A stretch of DNA of 64,000 bases from Caldithrix sp964598255 (GCA_964598255.1 CAZRBA010000136.1:72756-136755); one strand, 5' to 3'. Positions 44,760-55,026 are shown, counted from the first letter of the stretch. A program made the numbers and translations. The notes: a model not told the origin generated them from the letters alone.

Positions 44760-47540
44760 ATGCTTAAAAAATTCTTGGTGGTCATCGGGGTGCTGTTATC
44801 AATGGCAACCTTTACTTTTGCCGGTACCACGGGAAAAATCGCCGGTCGAGTAATCGATAAAAAAACCGGAGAACCTTTGCCCGGAGCAAATGTGTATCTG
44901 GAGGGTACGGTTTTCGGATCGACGACCGACCTGAACGGTAATTATGTTATTTTGAACATCCCGCCGGGCAAATATACGATTATCGTACAATATGTGGGTT
45001 ACAAAGAAATCCGCATGACCGGCGTGCAGGTAGCCATCGATTTGACCACTCGTCTGGATTTTAAAATGAGCGAAAGCACGCTTGAATCTACAGAAGAGAT
45101 TGTGGTGGAAAGCAAACGCAAGTTGATTCAAAAGGATATTACCGCCAGCCAGGCCAGTGTTTCGGCCGATGAGATTAAGGTATTACCCGTAACGGAAATG
45201 TCTGATATTTTGCAATTGCAAGCCGGAGTTACGCGAGATGCCAGTGGCGGGTTTCATATCCGCGGCGGTCGTAGCAATGAAATTGCCTATTGGGTTAACG
45301 GTGTTTCGGTAACTGACGCCTTCGATAATAGCATGGGAATAGAGCTTGACAACAACAGCATTCAGGAGTTGCAAGTAATTAGCGGAACGTTTAATGCGGA
45401 ATACGGAAACGCCATGTCCGGTATTATCAATGCGGTAACCAAAGAGGGCGGGCCCACGTATCAGGGCAATATCAAATTTTACATGGGTGATAATCTAAGT
45501 AATTTTACCGAGTATTTTTATTACATCGACCATTTCGATCCGCTTTCGGAATACAACATTCAATCGAGCCTGAGCGGTCCCGTTCCGTTTACGTCCAAAA
45601 AAATTCGTTTTTTTACCAATCTGCGATACAATAAAAACGACGGCTATTTGTACGGACAAAGACGATATAATCCGGATGGAAGCTGGGCCAGTGCGGACAC
45701 TCTGCTGCCGGTGCAGCAAGAAAGTGATCCCGATGCACATTATGTAACCAAAAATGGCAAATTGTATAAAGTTGTACCGCCGATGAGCGGAGATCCTGTA
45801 CCTATGAATTGGAGCCGCAGGTACAATGCGCAAGCCAAAATTACCTATTATCCGTTAAATGTGTTAAAATTCAACGCCGAAATATTGTATTCGAAAAAGG
45901 ATTATCAGGATTATGACCATAGCTACAAGTGGGAACCGGACGGAAACGTAAATAAGTTTTTTAACAGTTACAATACCTGGTTTTCTATGACCCACACACT
46001 TAGTTCGAAAACATTTTACACGGTGTTGGCCTCTTTTTTCCAAAACGGTTTTAAAGAATATTTGTACAAAAATCCTTACGACCCGCGTTATGTTTATAGC
46101 GATACGTTGCAACCCATTGCTTATGCCTTCCGTACGGCCGGAACTAACAACCATCGCTTTAGCCGCATGACACGCACCTACGGGATTAAAATGGATTTTA
46201 CCAGTCAGGTAACAGACAATCATCTGGTTAAATTCGGGGTAGATTACAAATCGTATGTTCTGAATTACGACGATTATTATTTACAGGCCAAGCGTGATGC
46301 CAGCGGACAAATTATTTCTCCCTATCAACCGGAAGTTCCGGCCGATACCAGTTTACGCCGGACGCGCTATACGCGGCGGCCCGAAGAATTCTCCGCATAT
46401 ATTCAGGATAAAATCGAATTTCAGGACATGATAATTAATGTCGGATTACGGTTCGATTATTTTAATTCGCACGGCAAAATTCCCAAAGATCCAAAGGATC
46501 CGAATATCTATTTTCCTCTACGCCCGGGGCTGGATCAAATTCCTTTAAGCGAACGCGAAAAATATTTTTACAACGATGCAACGCCCAAAATGCAGTTAAG
46601 TCCGCGTTTGGGTATTGCCTACCCCATCAGTTCGCAAGGCGTTATTCATTTTTCCTACGGCCATTTTTTACAGATCCCTTCTTTTCAATATCTGTACAAC
46701 GGCGGATATTACAAAGTGGGAGAATCGGGCCAGTTTTACGGGCCTTACGGAAATCCGGATTTAAAAGCCCAAAAAACGGTAATGTACGAAATCGGATTGC
46801 AGCAAGGATTTTTAGGCGATTTTAAAATTGATGTCACCGGATTTTATCGAGACGTACGCGATTGGATTTCGACCAGTCCGTTGTACATTACTTACAACCG
46901 GGTAACCTATTCCAAATACATCAACAAAGATTACGCCAATGTCAAAGGCATTACACTGGTTCTGAAAAAACGTTACAGTCAGCACTATTCCTTCGACATC
47001 AGCTACACTTTTCAAGTGGCGGAAGGCAGTAATTCAACTCCGGAAGACGAGTTTAACGCCATCCGGTCGAATTTGGAACCGACGTTGTTTTTGTTACCTT
47101 TGGACTGGGATCAGCGTCATTTGATTAACGGTTCGTTTTATGTGGGCGACAATACCTGGGGCGCCAGCTTAATTGCCCGCTTCGGAACGGGATTGCCCTA
47201 TACACCGCAAATAACACAATACACAGCAGACCGCGGTATTCGCTGGGGGCTGCAAAAAAATAGCAGACGCAAACCCAACCAATTCAGCATGGATTTGCGT
47301 GTTCACAAATCATTCAAACTTGCCGGATATCAATTTACCTCTTTTGTGAATGTGTACAATTTATTGGATAATCATATTCCGATTAACGTTTTTGCCGATA
47401 CGGGTAAACCGGATTACACAACGGACAAAACTCCGGACGACTTTACCAAGCGTCCGAATTCCGTTGCAGAATATCGTAAGTATCCGTGGCACTATGCCGA
47501 ACCGAGACGTGTTTTGTTTGGTATTGATTTCAATTTTTAA
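44760..47540 (+). CDS. TonB-dependent outer-membrane receptor with CarboxypepD-like domain
   Basis: The 926-residue protein has a signal peptide (1-22), a CarboxypepD_reg-like domain (about 25-105: GKIAGRVIDKKTGEPLPGANV...GNYVILNIPPGKYTI), a TonB plug (SDILQLQAGV, GFHIRGGRSNEIAYWVNGVSV, EYGNAMSGIINAVTKEG) and a long beta-barrel ending FGIDFNF. The terminal aromatic residue fits an outer-membrane barrel. This class imports oligosaccharides or other large nutrients with TonB energy. In the starch locus, malto-oligosaccharides are the likely substrate. It is followed 16 bp later by the large secreted protein, a SusC/SusD-like pair position, though the partner is not recognisably SusD. Confidence 0.93.
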   Translation: MLKKFLVVIGVLLSMATFTFAGTTGKIAGRVIDKKTGEPLPGANVYLEGTVFGSTTDLNGNYVILNIPPGKYTIIVQYVGYKEIRMTGVQVAIDLTTRLDFKMSESTLESTEEIVVESKRKLIQKDITASQASVSADEIKVLPVTEMSDILQLQAGVTRDASGGFHIRGGRSNEIAYWVNGVSVTDAFDNSMGIELDNNSIQELQVISGTFNAEYGNAMSGIINAVTKEGGPTYQGNIKFYMGDNLSNFTEYFYYIDHFDPLSEYNIQSSLSGPVPFTSKKIRFFTNLRYNKNDGYLYGQRRYNPDGSWASADTLLPVQQESDPDAHYVTKNGKLYKVVPPMSGDPVPMNWSRRYNAQAKITYYPLNVLKFNAEILYSKKDYQDYDHSYKWEPDGNVNKFFNSYNTWFSMTHTLSSKTFYTVLASFFQNGFKEYLYKNPYDPRYVYSDTLQPIAYAFRTAGTNNHRFSRMTRTYGIKMDFTSQVTDNHLVKFGVDYKSYVLNYDDYYLQAKRDASGQIISPYQPEVPADTSLRRTRYTRRPEEFSAYIQDKIEFQDMIINVGLRFDYFNSHGKIPKDPKDPNIYFPLRPGLDQIPLSEREKYFYNDATPKMQLSPRLGIAYPISSQGVIHFSYGHFLQIPSFQYLYNGGYYKVGESGQFYGPYGNPDLKAQKTVMYEIGLQQGFLGDFKIDVTGFYRDVRDWISTSPLYITYNRVTYSKYINKDYANVKGITLVLKKRYSQHYSFDISYTFQVAEGSNSTPEDEFNAIRSNLEPTLFLLPLDWDQRHLINGSFYVGDNTWGASLIARFGTGLPYTPQITQYTADRGIRWGLQKNSRRKPNQFSMDLRVHKSFKLAGYQFTSFVNVYNLLDNHIPINVFADTGKPDYTTDKTPDDFTKRPNSVAEYRKYPWHYAEPRRVLFGIDFNF

Positions 47541-47555
47541 GGGAAAGGTGATTAC

Positions 47556-50500
47556 ATGAAACAGGTGTTTAAACTTTGGCTTATCTTGTTTTTGATGTTT
47601 AGCATCCAAAGCCTGTTTGCAAATACCCATCATGTGCCCAGCAAAGAGCGCGGCGATCCCAGATATCGTCGTAAGGCACAACTGGAAGGCAATAATGTCC
47701 GTACAACCATATTTAACTTTGGCCATACCGGGCGAACCGGGGCGGTACCTATTTACGAAGAAACGCCTTACGAATGGCCTAAAAACACGGGCGAAGTTTA
47801 TTTGGCTCAAACCACCATTTGGTGGGGTGCCGAAGTTACCGATGTTAACGGAGAACGTCAACGCATCGTAATTGTGGATAACGGACGTACTTCGGATCAG
47901 GGCAAAAGCTGGAATATCGAACCTTGTCCAGGCTACTTTAACCCCAATTCCAACAGCATTGCCAACAGCGTGGATCCCAGTACGTGGCCCGCATTTTGGC
48001 CAGATAAAATGAATATTGCCCCAGGCAGTGGCGCGGAACCCGGTTGGCCGGGCAGTTGGAATGGCTATTTTGGACGCGATAAGTTCAATGCCGATCAGGA
48101 AATTTTTTACCGCGCTTCGGATGACCGCTACGACAACTATTTGTATTATCCGGATTCTACTGATTTGACCCGCCATGGCTTGGGCATTTTAATGGATGTA
48201 CGTGCTATGGCTTGGTCACAAATTTTGGTAAGCGATGTGGTTTATTTACTCCACTTTTTAACCAATGACGGAACCAAAGATTTAAAAAAGTTTGCCGTAA
48301 CCCTTGGCGTGGCCGATTTCGTCGGTGGCGACGGGGATTCGCAAGACGATATTTCCGAATACGATTTGCTTAACGACATTATGTGGAGCCGCGATGCGGA
48401 TAACAAAGCCCCAACTTTTGGGAAAGATCCGGTGGGCATTGTGGGCGTCGCCCTATTGGAAACGCCAGGCAATGCCGTCGATCGCATCGATAATGACGGA
48501 GACGGCGAGCCAGGCGGCCCTCTGGTAACCGAAGAAATGTTGCAGGGCGAAGGTACCGAAGACATTCTCGATAACCCTGGCGATCCCAGAAATTCGGATG
48601 GCATCGACAACAACCATAACGGTTTGGTAGATGAAACCATCGCACACATCGCCTTTGGCGAACAGGTGGGTGTTACCTATGCGGATCATATTGACAATAA
48701 CGGCAATGCCGAAGAAGGCAGTCCGGTGGTTACGCAAGAAATGGTAGACGTGGCCAAAACCGATTCTTATTTTGACAGTACGGAAAACGCAACCTATTAT
48801 TGGAATCGCTGGCCGGCCAATCCAGAAAGCGACCCCATTCAAAAAGGACAAATTAACCTAATTATGGTAGACGAAAGCGACATCGGCCATGCATTTCGCG
48901 ATTACATTGATAATGACGGCGACGGTGAAGACAACAGCCCGGTTATTACGCAGGCTATAATCGACCAGGCCGCAAAGGATGCACCATATTACCGCTATGC
49001 TGTTCCCAATTCGAATATCATTTTGTACGATGTAAAACAGGAAGATTTGGGCAAAAAGTACGCCGACGGTATCGACAACGACGGTGACGGCGCCGTGGAT
49101 GAGAACATTGACGAAGGCATTGACGAAATGATCGACGAACGCCGGGACGATTTTATTGACAACGACGGCGATTGGAATCCGTTAATGGATGATGTGGGTA
49201 TTGACGGGATTGCCGGGACGAACGATTTTGGTGAAGGTGACGGCAAGCCTACCTCGGGTGCAGGAACCGATAGCCCGGGCGAACCGGATATCGATAAAAC
49301 CGATGTTTCGGAAACGGATCAGATCGGTATTTCGGCTTCGGCGCGTACACCGGCTGGTGGTTTGAATTTGAATAGCGATGCCACTTTGTGGTTCGATTTT
49401 ATGATTCCCGGTAAATTTTACGATCCGCGTACCGTGCAAGCGGGAGAATACGATTTGTGGGTTACTTCCGGTTACTTCCCCATCAAGTCGGGCCAACGGG
49501 AACCGATTTCGGTGGCTGTAATTTTGGCCAACGCCAAACAGGACGATCCGGGTGGCAAACTGCGTAAAGCAGCGGTTTTAAAGAAAAAAGTTCGTGCTCA
49601 GGAAACGTACAACAACGATTACCAATTTGCCAACGCACCTATTACTCCGCATTTGACCGCAGTACCAGGGGATAATAAAGTTACGTTGTATTGGGACGAT
49701 TTGGCCGAACAATCGTACGATAATTACATTTACAAAATCGGTGGTAACCCTCACGATTTTGAAGGCTATCGTATTTACCGCGCCACCGATCCGGCATTTC
49801 AGGATCCGCTGGATATTACGGATGCGTTCGGCACATTACGCTTCCGCACACCCTTGGTACAATTCGATAAAAAGGACGGCATTACCGGATTGGATTCGGT
49901 GGGCATCGACGGAGCACATTTTTATCTGGGTAATGACAGCGGTTTGAAACACGTGTTTGTTGATTCTTCGGCCAAAAACGGGTTTACCTATTACTATGCC
50001 ATTACCTCTTACGATTTCGGATATCCGACGGGAGGCATTTTACCAACCGAATGTCCGATTCGGGTTAATCTCCAACCGGACGGATCGGTTATTTTAGGGC
50101 CGAATGTAGTACGGGTAACCCCGGAAGCCCCTGCTGCCGGCTATGTACCGCCGACGCTGGGTACCATTGAACATGTTTCCGGCTCGTCAACTGGAAATAT
50201 CTCTTACGAAATTGTAGATCCCAATAAGGTACAAGACGGTCACGTTTATTACATTACATTCCAAGACACGTTAAAACCGGGCGAAAACGGTAAGCCCGAT
50301 ACCTTGACGACCTACAGTTACACATTAACCGATTCGACCATCGATTCGGTTCTGATAAAAGAAAACACACATTTTGAACCGGATTACGAACAGCCATTGG
50401 TTGACGGATTTCGCTTGCATTTTATAAACGAGGATCAGGTGGGATTAAATCATACCTTGTCCGGCTGGCGTCCCAAGAATGTGAACATTCCTTCGTTTAC

Positions 50501-51311
50501 CTTTCAAAAATTGACACAAAGCGTAGGTCCCGAAGGCGAATTTCGTTTGAACGATTACAAAATTATCTTCGGTAAACGGGGAATGGCTACCTCTACTCCT
50601 GGAGTTTACGAGGGCAAGTTTTTTGATAGCCAACCGGTTAATTTCAAAATAATAAATCTTTCGACCAATGAACCCGTGGATTTTGTTTTTGCCGATTTGG
50701 ATACCAGCAAGGTTGGTCCGGGCATTTTTTCTGCAGGTATCGATACCCTTTTCGGAGTGATTCCGGTGGCCTTTAAAGACGTGATCGCCTTTTTAGAACC
50801 CAAAACCATTGACGGACGCGATACACTGGTTTACACTTGGCAATTCTATTTAAGCAGCGTTCCCGATTCCACCCAGCGCATTCCCACGGTAGGCGATACG
50901 GCTGTTTTGATTTTGAAAAAGCCGTTTTTGTCGGAAGACGTTTACCGCTTTACGGCGCACGAAGGCTATGTGGAAAAACGTCAGGCCAAAAGTGATTTAA
51001 GTAAAATCAAAGTCGTGCCCAATCCGTATGTGGCTACGGCGGCTTGGGAGCCGCGTAACCCTTACAATTCCGGGCGCGGACCGCGATCCATTCATTTTAC
51101 GCATTTACCGGCCAAGTGTACCATTCGGATTTTTACCATCAACGGTGAGCTGGTACGTAAAATAGAAGTGGACAATCCTTATGACAACGGAACAGCCTAT
51201 TGGGATCTGTTAACCAAAGATCATTTGGCCGTATCGTACGGAGTGTATATTTACCATGTAGAAGCGCCAGGAATCGGAGAAAAAGTAGGCAAGTTTGCCA
51301 TCATTAAATAA
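47556..51311 (+). CDS. Large secreted protein with Asp-rich calcium-type repeats and C-terminal sorting domain
   Basis: The 1251-residue protein has a signal peptide (1-22, SLFA-N) and a beta-rich N-terminal domain (NNVRTTIFNFGHTGR). A series of D-x-(D/N)-x-(D/N)-G loops follows (IDNDGDG at about 308, 450, 505; NNHNG and NNGNA variants; FIDNDGD at about 530), likely Ca2+-binding as in thrombospondin-3 or dockerin-type repeats. A fibronectin-III-like region starts at about 697 (TPHLTAVPGDNKVTLYWDD). The C-terminal about 90 residues (VVPNPYVAT...IRIFTINGELVRKIEV...YGVYIYHV) match a T9SS type A / FlgD-like sorting fold. Function is unknown; I infer a surface substrate-binding partner of the TonB receptor. 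Confidence 0.85.
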   Translation: MKQVFKLWLILFLMFSIQSLFANTHHVPSKERGDPRYRRKAQLEGNNVRTTIFNFGHTGRTGAVPIYEETPYEWPKNTGEVYLAQTTIWWGAEVTDVNGERQRIVIVDNGRTSDQGKSWNIEPCPGYFNPNSNSIANSVDPSTWPAFWPDKMNIAPGSGAEPGWPGSWNGYFGRDKFNADQEIFYRASDDRYDNYLYYPDSTDLTRHGLGILMDVRAMAWSQILVSDVVYLLHFLTNDGTKDLKKFAVTLGVADFVGGDGDSQDDISEYDLLNDIMWSRDADNKAPTFGKDPVGIVGVALLETPGNAVDRIDNDGDGEPGGPLVTEEMLQGEGTEDILDNPGDPRNSDGIDNNHNGLVDETIAHIAFGEQVGVTYADHIDNNGNAEEGSPVVTQEMVDVAKTDSYFDSTENATYYWNRWPANPESDPIQKGQINLIMVDESDIGHAFRDYIDNDGDGEDNSPVITQAIIDQAAKDAPYYRYAVPNSNIILYDVKQEDLGKKYADGIDNDGDGAVDENIDEGIDEMIDERRDDFIDNDGDWNPLMDDVGIDGIAGTNDFGEGDGKPTSGAGTDSPGEPDIDKTDVSETDQIGISASARTPAGGLNLNSDATLWFDFMIPGKFYDPRTVQAGEYDLWVTSGYFPIKSGQREPISVAVILANAKQDDPGGKLRKAAVLKKKVRAQETYNNDYQFANAPITPHLTAVPGDNKVTLYWDDLAEQSYDNYIYKIGGNPHDFEGYRIYRATDPAFQDPLDITDAFGTLRFRTPLVQFDKKDGITGLDSVGIDGAHFYLGNDSGLKHVFVDSSAKNGFTYYYAITSYDFGYPTGGILPTECPIRVNLQPDGSVILGPNVVRVTPEAPAAGYVPPTLGTIEHVSGSSTGNISYEIVDPNKVQDGHVYYITFQDTLKPGENGKPDTLTTYSYTLTDSTIDSVLIKENTHFEPDYEQPLVDGFRLHFINEDQVGLNHTLSGWRPKNVNIPSFTFQKLTQSVGPEGEFRLNDYKIIFGKRGMATSTPGVYEGKFFDSQPVNFKIINLSTNEPVDFVFADLDTSKVGPGIFSAGIDTLFGVIPVAFKDVIAFLEPKTIDGRDTLVYTWQFYLSSVPDSTQRIPTVGDTAVLILKKPFLSEDVYRFTAHEGYVEKRQAKSDLSKIKVVPNPYVATAAWEPRNPYNSGRGPRSIHFTHLPAKCTIRIFTINGELVRKIEVDNPYDNGTAYWDLLTKDHLAVSYGVYIYHVEAPGIGEKVGKFAIIK

Positions 51312-51349
51312 AGCGCTTTTAAGTGACTTTGAACATGAAGGAGAAAAAA

Positions 51350-52378
51350 GTGCGCATGATGAAAATCGTATTAAAGAGTGTTTTTTTACTGGTTGTGGCT
51401 GTTTCGCTCTCGTGGGCGCAAGGGGTAACCAAAACGGGTACCACGGCGGGTAAATTTCTGAGTATGGGAATCGGCCCCAGAGCCATAGCCATGGGGGGCG
51501 CTTTCACTTCGGTGGCCAACGATGCCTCCGCCATGTATTGGAATCCCGCGGGAATTGACAATGTGCAACAGAATCAATTCATTTTTACACAAACTAACTG
51601 GTTTGTTGATATAAAATTGAATTATCTCGGAGCTATTTTTAAGGCGGGGGCTCTGGGAACAGTGGGAATAAATATGACCGCCATGACAATGGGCGATATG
51701 GAAGTGACCACGGCGAATAATCCCGAAGGAACAGGCGATTATTTTTCTGCTGGAATGTATGCGGTCGGGTTTTCGATTGCCAGACACTTAACGCAAAAGT
51801 TCGTAATCGGGGCTAACTTCAAATACGTACGCGAAAGCATTTCACAATCGGCGGCGCAGGGTTTTGCCGTGGATATCGGCACCATGTTTATTACCCCGTT
51901 TTACGGTATTCGTTTTGCCACCAGCATTAGTAATTTCGGTACCAAAATGCAAATGCATGGCGACGATTTGTTAATTCAGCACGATCCGAATCCGAATATT
52001 CATGGTGACAATTCCAATTTAAATGCTTACTACGAAACGGAAAAATACGAATTGCCGCTTCGTTTGCAAATTGGGCTGGCACGCGATTTTACTTTTATGG
52101 AAGGGCAACGCTTGACTCTGGCAGTAGAGGCTGCGCATCCCAATGATAATTCGGAATATATGAATCTGGGCGGTGAATTGGCCCTATTTCATGAACGGGT
52201 TTTTGTGCGCGGCGGATTCAAGTCGTTATTCATGGAAGATCGCGAAGAAGGGCTAACCCTCGGGGCGGGCTATCATACCCCGCATTTCGGTAAATTTAGC
52301 CTGAGTGTCGATTATTCGTTTCAAGATTTCAAACATCTGGGCGATGTACACACTTTCGGATTTATTTTATCATTTTAA
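51350..52378 (+). CDS. PorV/PorQ-family outer-membrane protein
   Basis: The start is GTG at 51350, with AAGGAG exactly six bases upstream; upstream codons in the same frame are untranslated leader. About 342 residues with a signal peptide ending SLSWA-Q. The mature protein has the PorV/OmpP1 landmarks: KFLSMGIGPRAIAMGGAFTSVANDASAMYWNPAGI and a chain of amphipathic strands ending TFGFILSF. PorV is an outer-membrane shuttle subunit of the type IX secretion machinery; PorQ-type paralogues occur in secretion loci. A locus-specific paralogue beside a sorting-domain cargo is probably involved in delivering it. Confidence 0.87.
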   Translation: MRMMKIVLKSVFLLVVAVSLSWAQGVTKTGTTAGKFLSMGIGPRAIAMGGAFTSVANDASAMYWNPAGIDNVQQNQFIFTQTNWFVDIKLNYLGAIFKAGALGTVGINMTAMTMGDMEVTTANNPEGTGDYFSAGMYAVGFSIARHLTQKFVIGANFKYVRESISQSAAQGFAVDIGTMFITPFYGIRFATSISNFGTKMQMHGDDLLIQHDPNPNIHGDNSNLNAYYETEKYELPLRLQIGLARDFTFMEGQRLTLAVEAAHPNDNSEYMNLGGELALFHERVFVRGGFKSLFMEDREEGLTLGAGYHTPHFGKFSLSVDYSFQDFKHLGDVHTFGFILSF

Positions 52379-52468
52379 AAATTGAAAGGAGGTGAAACGA
52401 CCGGAAATCGTTAGAGCAACCCCCATTTTAAACCAAATTTCAAGTTAACCTAATTTAAGGAGGTAAGA

Positions 52469-54703
52469 ATGAAAAAATTCACCATGCTAATGCTCGTGCT
52501 TGTATTTACCGCATTCGCCGGTTTGCAAGCGGCACAGGTGACTTTTAAGCTCAGCATGAAAGTCAAGGTGCAGATGGGTGAATTCGACCCCATGACCCAG
52601 CATGTCCGTATTACAGGTGATTTGGTAGATCCCAATTGGGATCCGGCCAATGCTCCGATTCTGGACATGGTCGATTCCGTCAATTACATCTATTCCACTA
52701 CATTGGATATTGCCGCAGGTGATTATCAGTACAAATATTTGATCGGCGATGCCTGGGGTAACGATGAATTGCAAGGTCAGCCCAATCGTTCTCTGACGGT
52801 TGGCGATAATGATACGACATTGGCGCTTGTCTATTTCAACAATGTGGATAAGGTACCGTTTTCAGAAGCTCCGTCCGGCTTGGTAAACGTCATGTTGAAC
52901 GTAAACATGACCCGTTGGGCGCAAAAAGGTGCTTTTGACCCGGACAAAGATACGGTTCGCGTAACTGGCTCTATTACAGATCCGCAATGGGATCCGGCCA
53001 ATGCTCCCATTATGACCGATAATGACGGCAATTTGGTGTACACCACTACTCTTCAGGTAGCGCCCGGAACTTATGAATACAAATATTTGCTTGGCAGTGC
53101 CTGGGGGCGTGACGAATTGCAAGGTCAGCCCAATCGTAAAATTACGGTAAGTGCCGATACGGCATTATTCCCGGTTTATTTTGACAATGAACCGTATGTG
53201 GAAAATCCGCCGGTTAGTACCGATTCCGTAATGCTTACGCTGAACGTAAACATGCGCGTTAAAACATTAGAAGGCGATTTTAATCCGGCAAGCGATTTTG
53301 TTGTAGCCGCCGGTTCGTTTCAGGGCTGGAATCCTGGGGCAGCGCCTCACATGACCGACGAAGACGGCGACAGTATTTATACCGGAACCTACAAGGTGCC
53401 GACCAAAGCTACTTACGAATACAAATTTGTTATCAATGCCACCAATTGGGAAACACGTGACAATCGCCATGTTGTAGTCGGTGATTCGGACGTTACGGTT
53501 CCCCCTGTTTATTTTGATGATGATAGCATTGTTACGATTAAGGCAAACGGCCATGTAAAATTTTCCGTTAATATGGATGTATTAACCGAAGTCGGTTTGT
53601 TTGATCCTACCGTAGATTCCGTCCATGTGCGCGGCAGTTTTAACGGCTGGAATTCGGATAATCCGGAAATGTCGCACATGAATCAGAACTTGACAAATCC
53701 ATTAAATTGGTTCTTAAATGTACCGTTTACCCAGTTTGGCATCGGCGATCCTTTGTACTACAAATTCTGGGTTTACAAAAAGAATCCGGTTGTTAACGGT
53801 GTAACCTGGTCTGACGGTTGGGAACGTCCGACCATTACCGGCGGTGGTAACCGTTCGGCCAAGTTCGAAGGCAAGGACGATCAGGAAATCGAACCCGATT
53901 ATTACGATCATATTCAACCCGATTGGGTAGTTCCGACGGGCACCGGGTTAAAAGTTACATTTAATGTTGATATGAAACCGGCAGCAGATCCCAATCTGCA
54001 AGCCATTCCTTTTACCGCGGGCGAAGATACCGTTTATTGGATTTGCGAAGAACCGGCTTTTGTCGTAACCCAAGGTTGGGAAGATAGCGATAATATGCGC
54101 GTATTGCAGTTAACCGATCCGGACGGTGATATGATTTATTCCGGAACACTGGAAGTGAAAGAACCGGCCTGGAATGCCTTTGTCTATCGTTATGCTTTTA
54201 TTAGTAAAAGCGATGGCGGTACATGGCAACTGGAACCAGCCGGATTTGGTAACTTCAACTATCGGGTACGCTTTGTCGGGCAGGATGCGGCTCGCAGTTT
54301 TCCGTACAAAGATTGGGATATGCCGCTGGATACCTGGACAAATGCCGAGGTTAAAACGGATCAGGAAACCGATCCTTACACCTCTTTAACGGCAATTGGC
54401 GATGTGACAAAAGCTTTGCCCACGAAATTCGAATTGAAACAAAACTATCCGAACCCGTTTAACCCCACCACCATGATCAGCTTTACATTGCCTAAAGCCG
54501 CTCATGTTACTTTGACGATTTACGACGTGCTCGGACAAAAAGTGCGCACTTTAATCGACAACGAACTGGCTACGGCCGGAACGCATTTTCAGAAATGGAA
54601 CGGTAAAGACGATTTTGGCCACAAAGTCGCTTCGGGTATCTATTTCTACAAAATTAAGGCAGGTAACTTCTCGGCCATTCGGAAAATGGTTCTGATGAAA
54701 TAA
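52469..54703 (+). CDS. Multi-module carbohydrate-binding protein with T9SS type A sorting domain
   Basis: The 744-residue protein has a signal peptide (1-20) and tandem immunoglobulin-like (E-set) modules. Repeat 1 (about 23-130) and repeat 2 (about 140-245) are about 116-117 residues long and nearly identical in places (WDPANAPI, DELQGQPNR). They are followed by a third (about 250-350, WNPGAAPHMTDEDGDSIY), a fourth (about 358-480, GSFNGWNSDN) and a fifth module (about 490-640). The motifs (VRVTGS, FNGW, YKFV) fit CBM20/CBM48-like starch-binding modules. Residues about 655-744 carry the T9SS type A tail (KLEQNYPNPFNPTT-like: ELKQNYPNPFNPTTMISF...VYFYKIKAG-like end ...KMVLMK). It is likely exported to the surface. 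Confidence 0.88.
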   Translation: MKKFTMLMLVLVFTAFAGLQAAQVTFKLSMKVKVQMGEFDPMTQHVRITGDLVDPNWDPANAPILDMVDSVNYIYSTTLDIAAGDYQYKYLIGDAWGNDELQGQPNRSLTVGDNDTTLALVYFNNVDKVPFSEAPSGLVNVMLNVNMTRWAQKGAFDPDKDTVRVTGSITDPQWDPANAPIMTDNDGNLVYTTTLQVAPGTYEYKYLLGSAWGRDELQGQPNRKITVSADTALFPVYFDNEPYVENPPVSTDSVMLTLNVNMRVKTLEGDFNPASDFVVAAGSFQGWNPGAAPHMTDEDGDSIYTGTYKVPTKATYEYKFVINATNWETRDNRHVVVGDSDVTVPPVYFDDDSIVTIKANGHVKFSVNMDVLTEVGLFDPTVDSVHVRGSFNGWNSDNPEMSHMNQNLTNPLNWFLNVPFTQFGIGDPLYYKFWVYKKNPVVNGVTWSDGWERPTITGGGNRSAKFEGKDDQEIEPDYYDHIQPDWVVPTGTGLKVTFNVDMKPAADPNLQAIPFTAGEDTVYWICEEPAFVVTQGWEDSDNMRVLQLTDPDGDMIYSGTLEVKEPAWNAFVYRYAFISKSDGGTWQLEPAGFGNFNYRVRFVGQDAARSFPYKDWDMPLDTWTNAEVKTDQETDPYTSLTAIGDVTKALPTKFELKQNYPNPFNPTTMISFTLPKAAHVTLTIYDVLGQKVRTLIDNELATAGTHFQKWNGKDDFGHKVASGIYFYKIKAGNFSAIRKMVLMK
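52637..53137 (+). repeat. Tandem in-gene duplication of one carbohydrate-binding module
   Basis: Two DNA segments recur unchanged: a 20-mer at 52637-52656 and 52988-53007 (351 bp apart) and a 24-mer at 52766-52789 and 53114-53137 (348 bp apart), giving a period of 116-117 codons with a one-codon change. Such identity at DNA level inside a diverging repeat implies recent duplication or ongoing gene conversion. Confidence 0.75.
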
Positions 54704-55026
54704 GTCTGTTTGCTTACCGGCCATTTTCCCGAGCGGAGAATGGCCGGTTTTTTGTATTCATCATCACTTTATTAAATGCCTTTTTCGTGAAAAACGAGTT
54801 CAAACAGCGGAAATTCGGAATCAACACCGGAAATCCGTTCGTTTGTATTACAAATGAAAAAATATTCCGAAGATAACGGTTTTTCCTGATACGAAAAAAT
54901 GCCGTTTGATTTTTGAATGAGTAATAAAGCGAAATTTTAATTGACAACCGCAATCAAAAGATCGAAAAATACACGGTTGTGACAAATCGATTTTTTGATT
55001 CCGGTTATTAATCAGCGGGAGAATAT
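54704..55026. other. Intergenic region before the symporter gene
   Basis: A 323-bp stretch without a gene. It holds the terminator at 54716 and, closer to the symporter, a TTGACA (54941-54946) without a good -10 at normal spacing. No regulator site is recognisable. Confidence 0.5.
54716..54754 (+). terminator. Terminator after the carbohydrate-binding protein gene
   Basis: ACCGGCCATT (54716-54725) pairs with AATGGCCGGT (54739-54748), with further pairing inside, followed by TTTTTTG. It divides the island into at least two transcription units. Confidence 0.9.
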
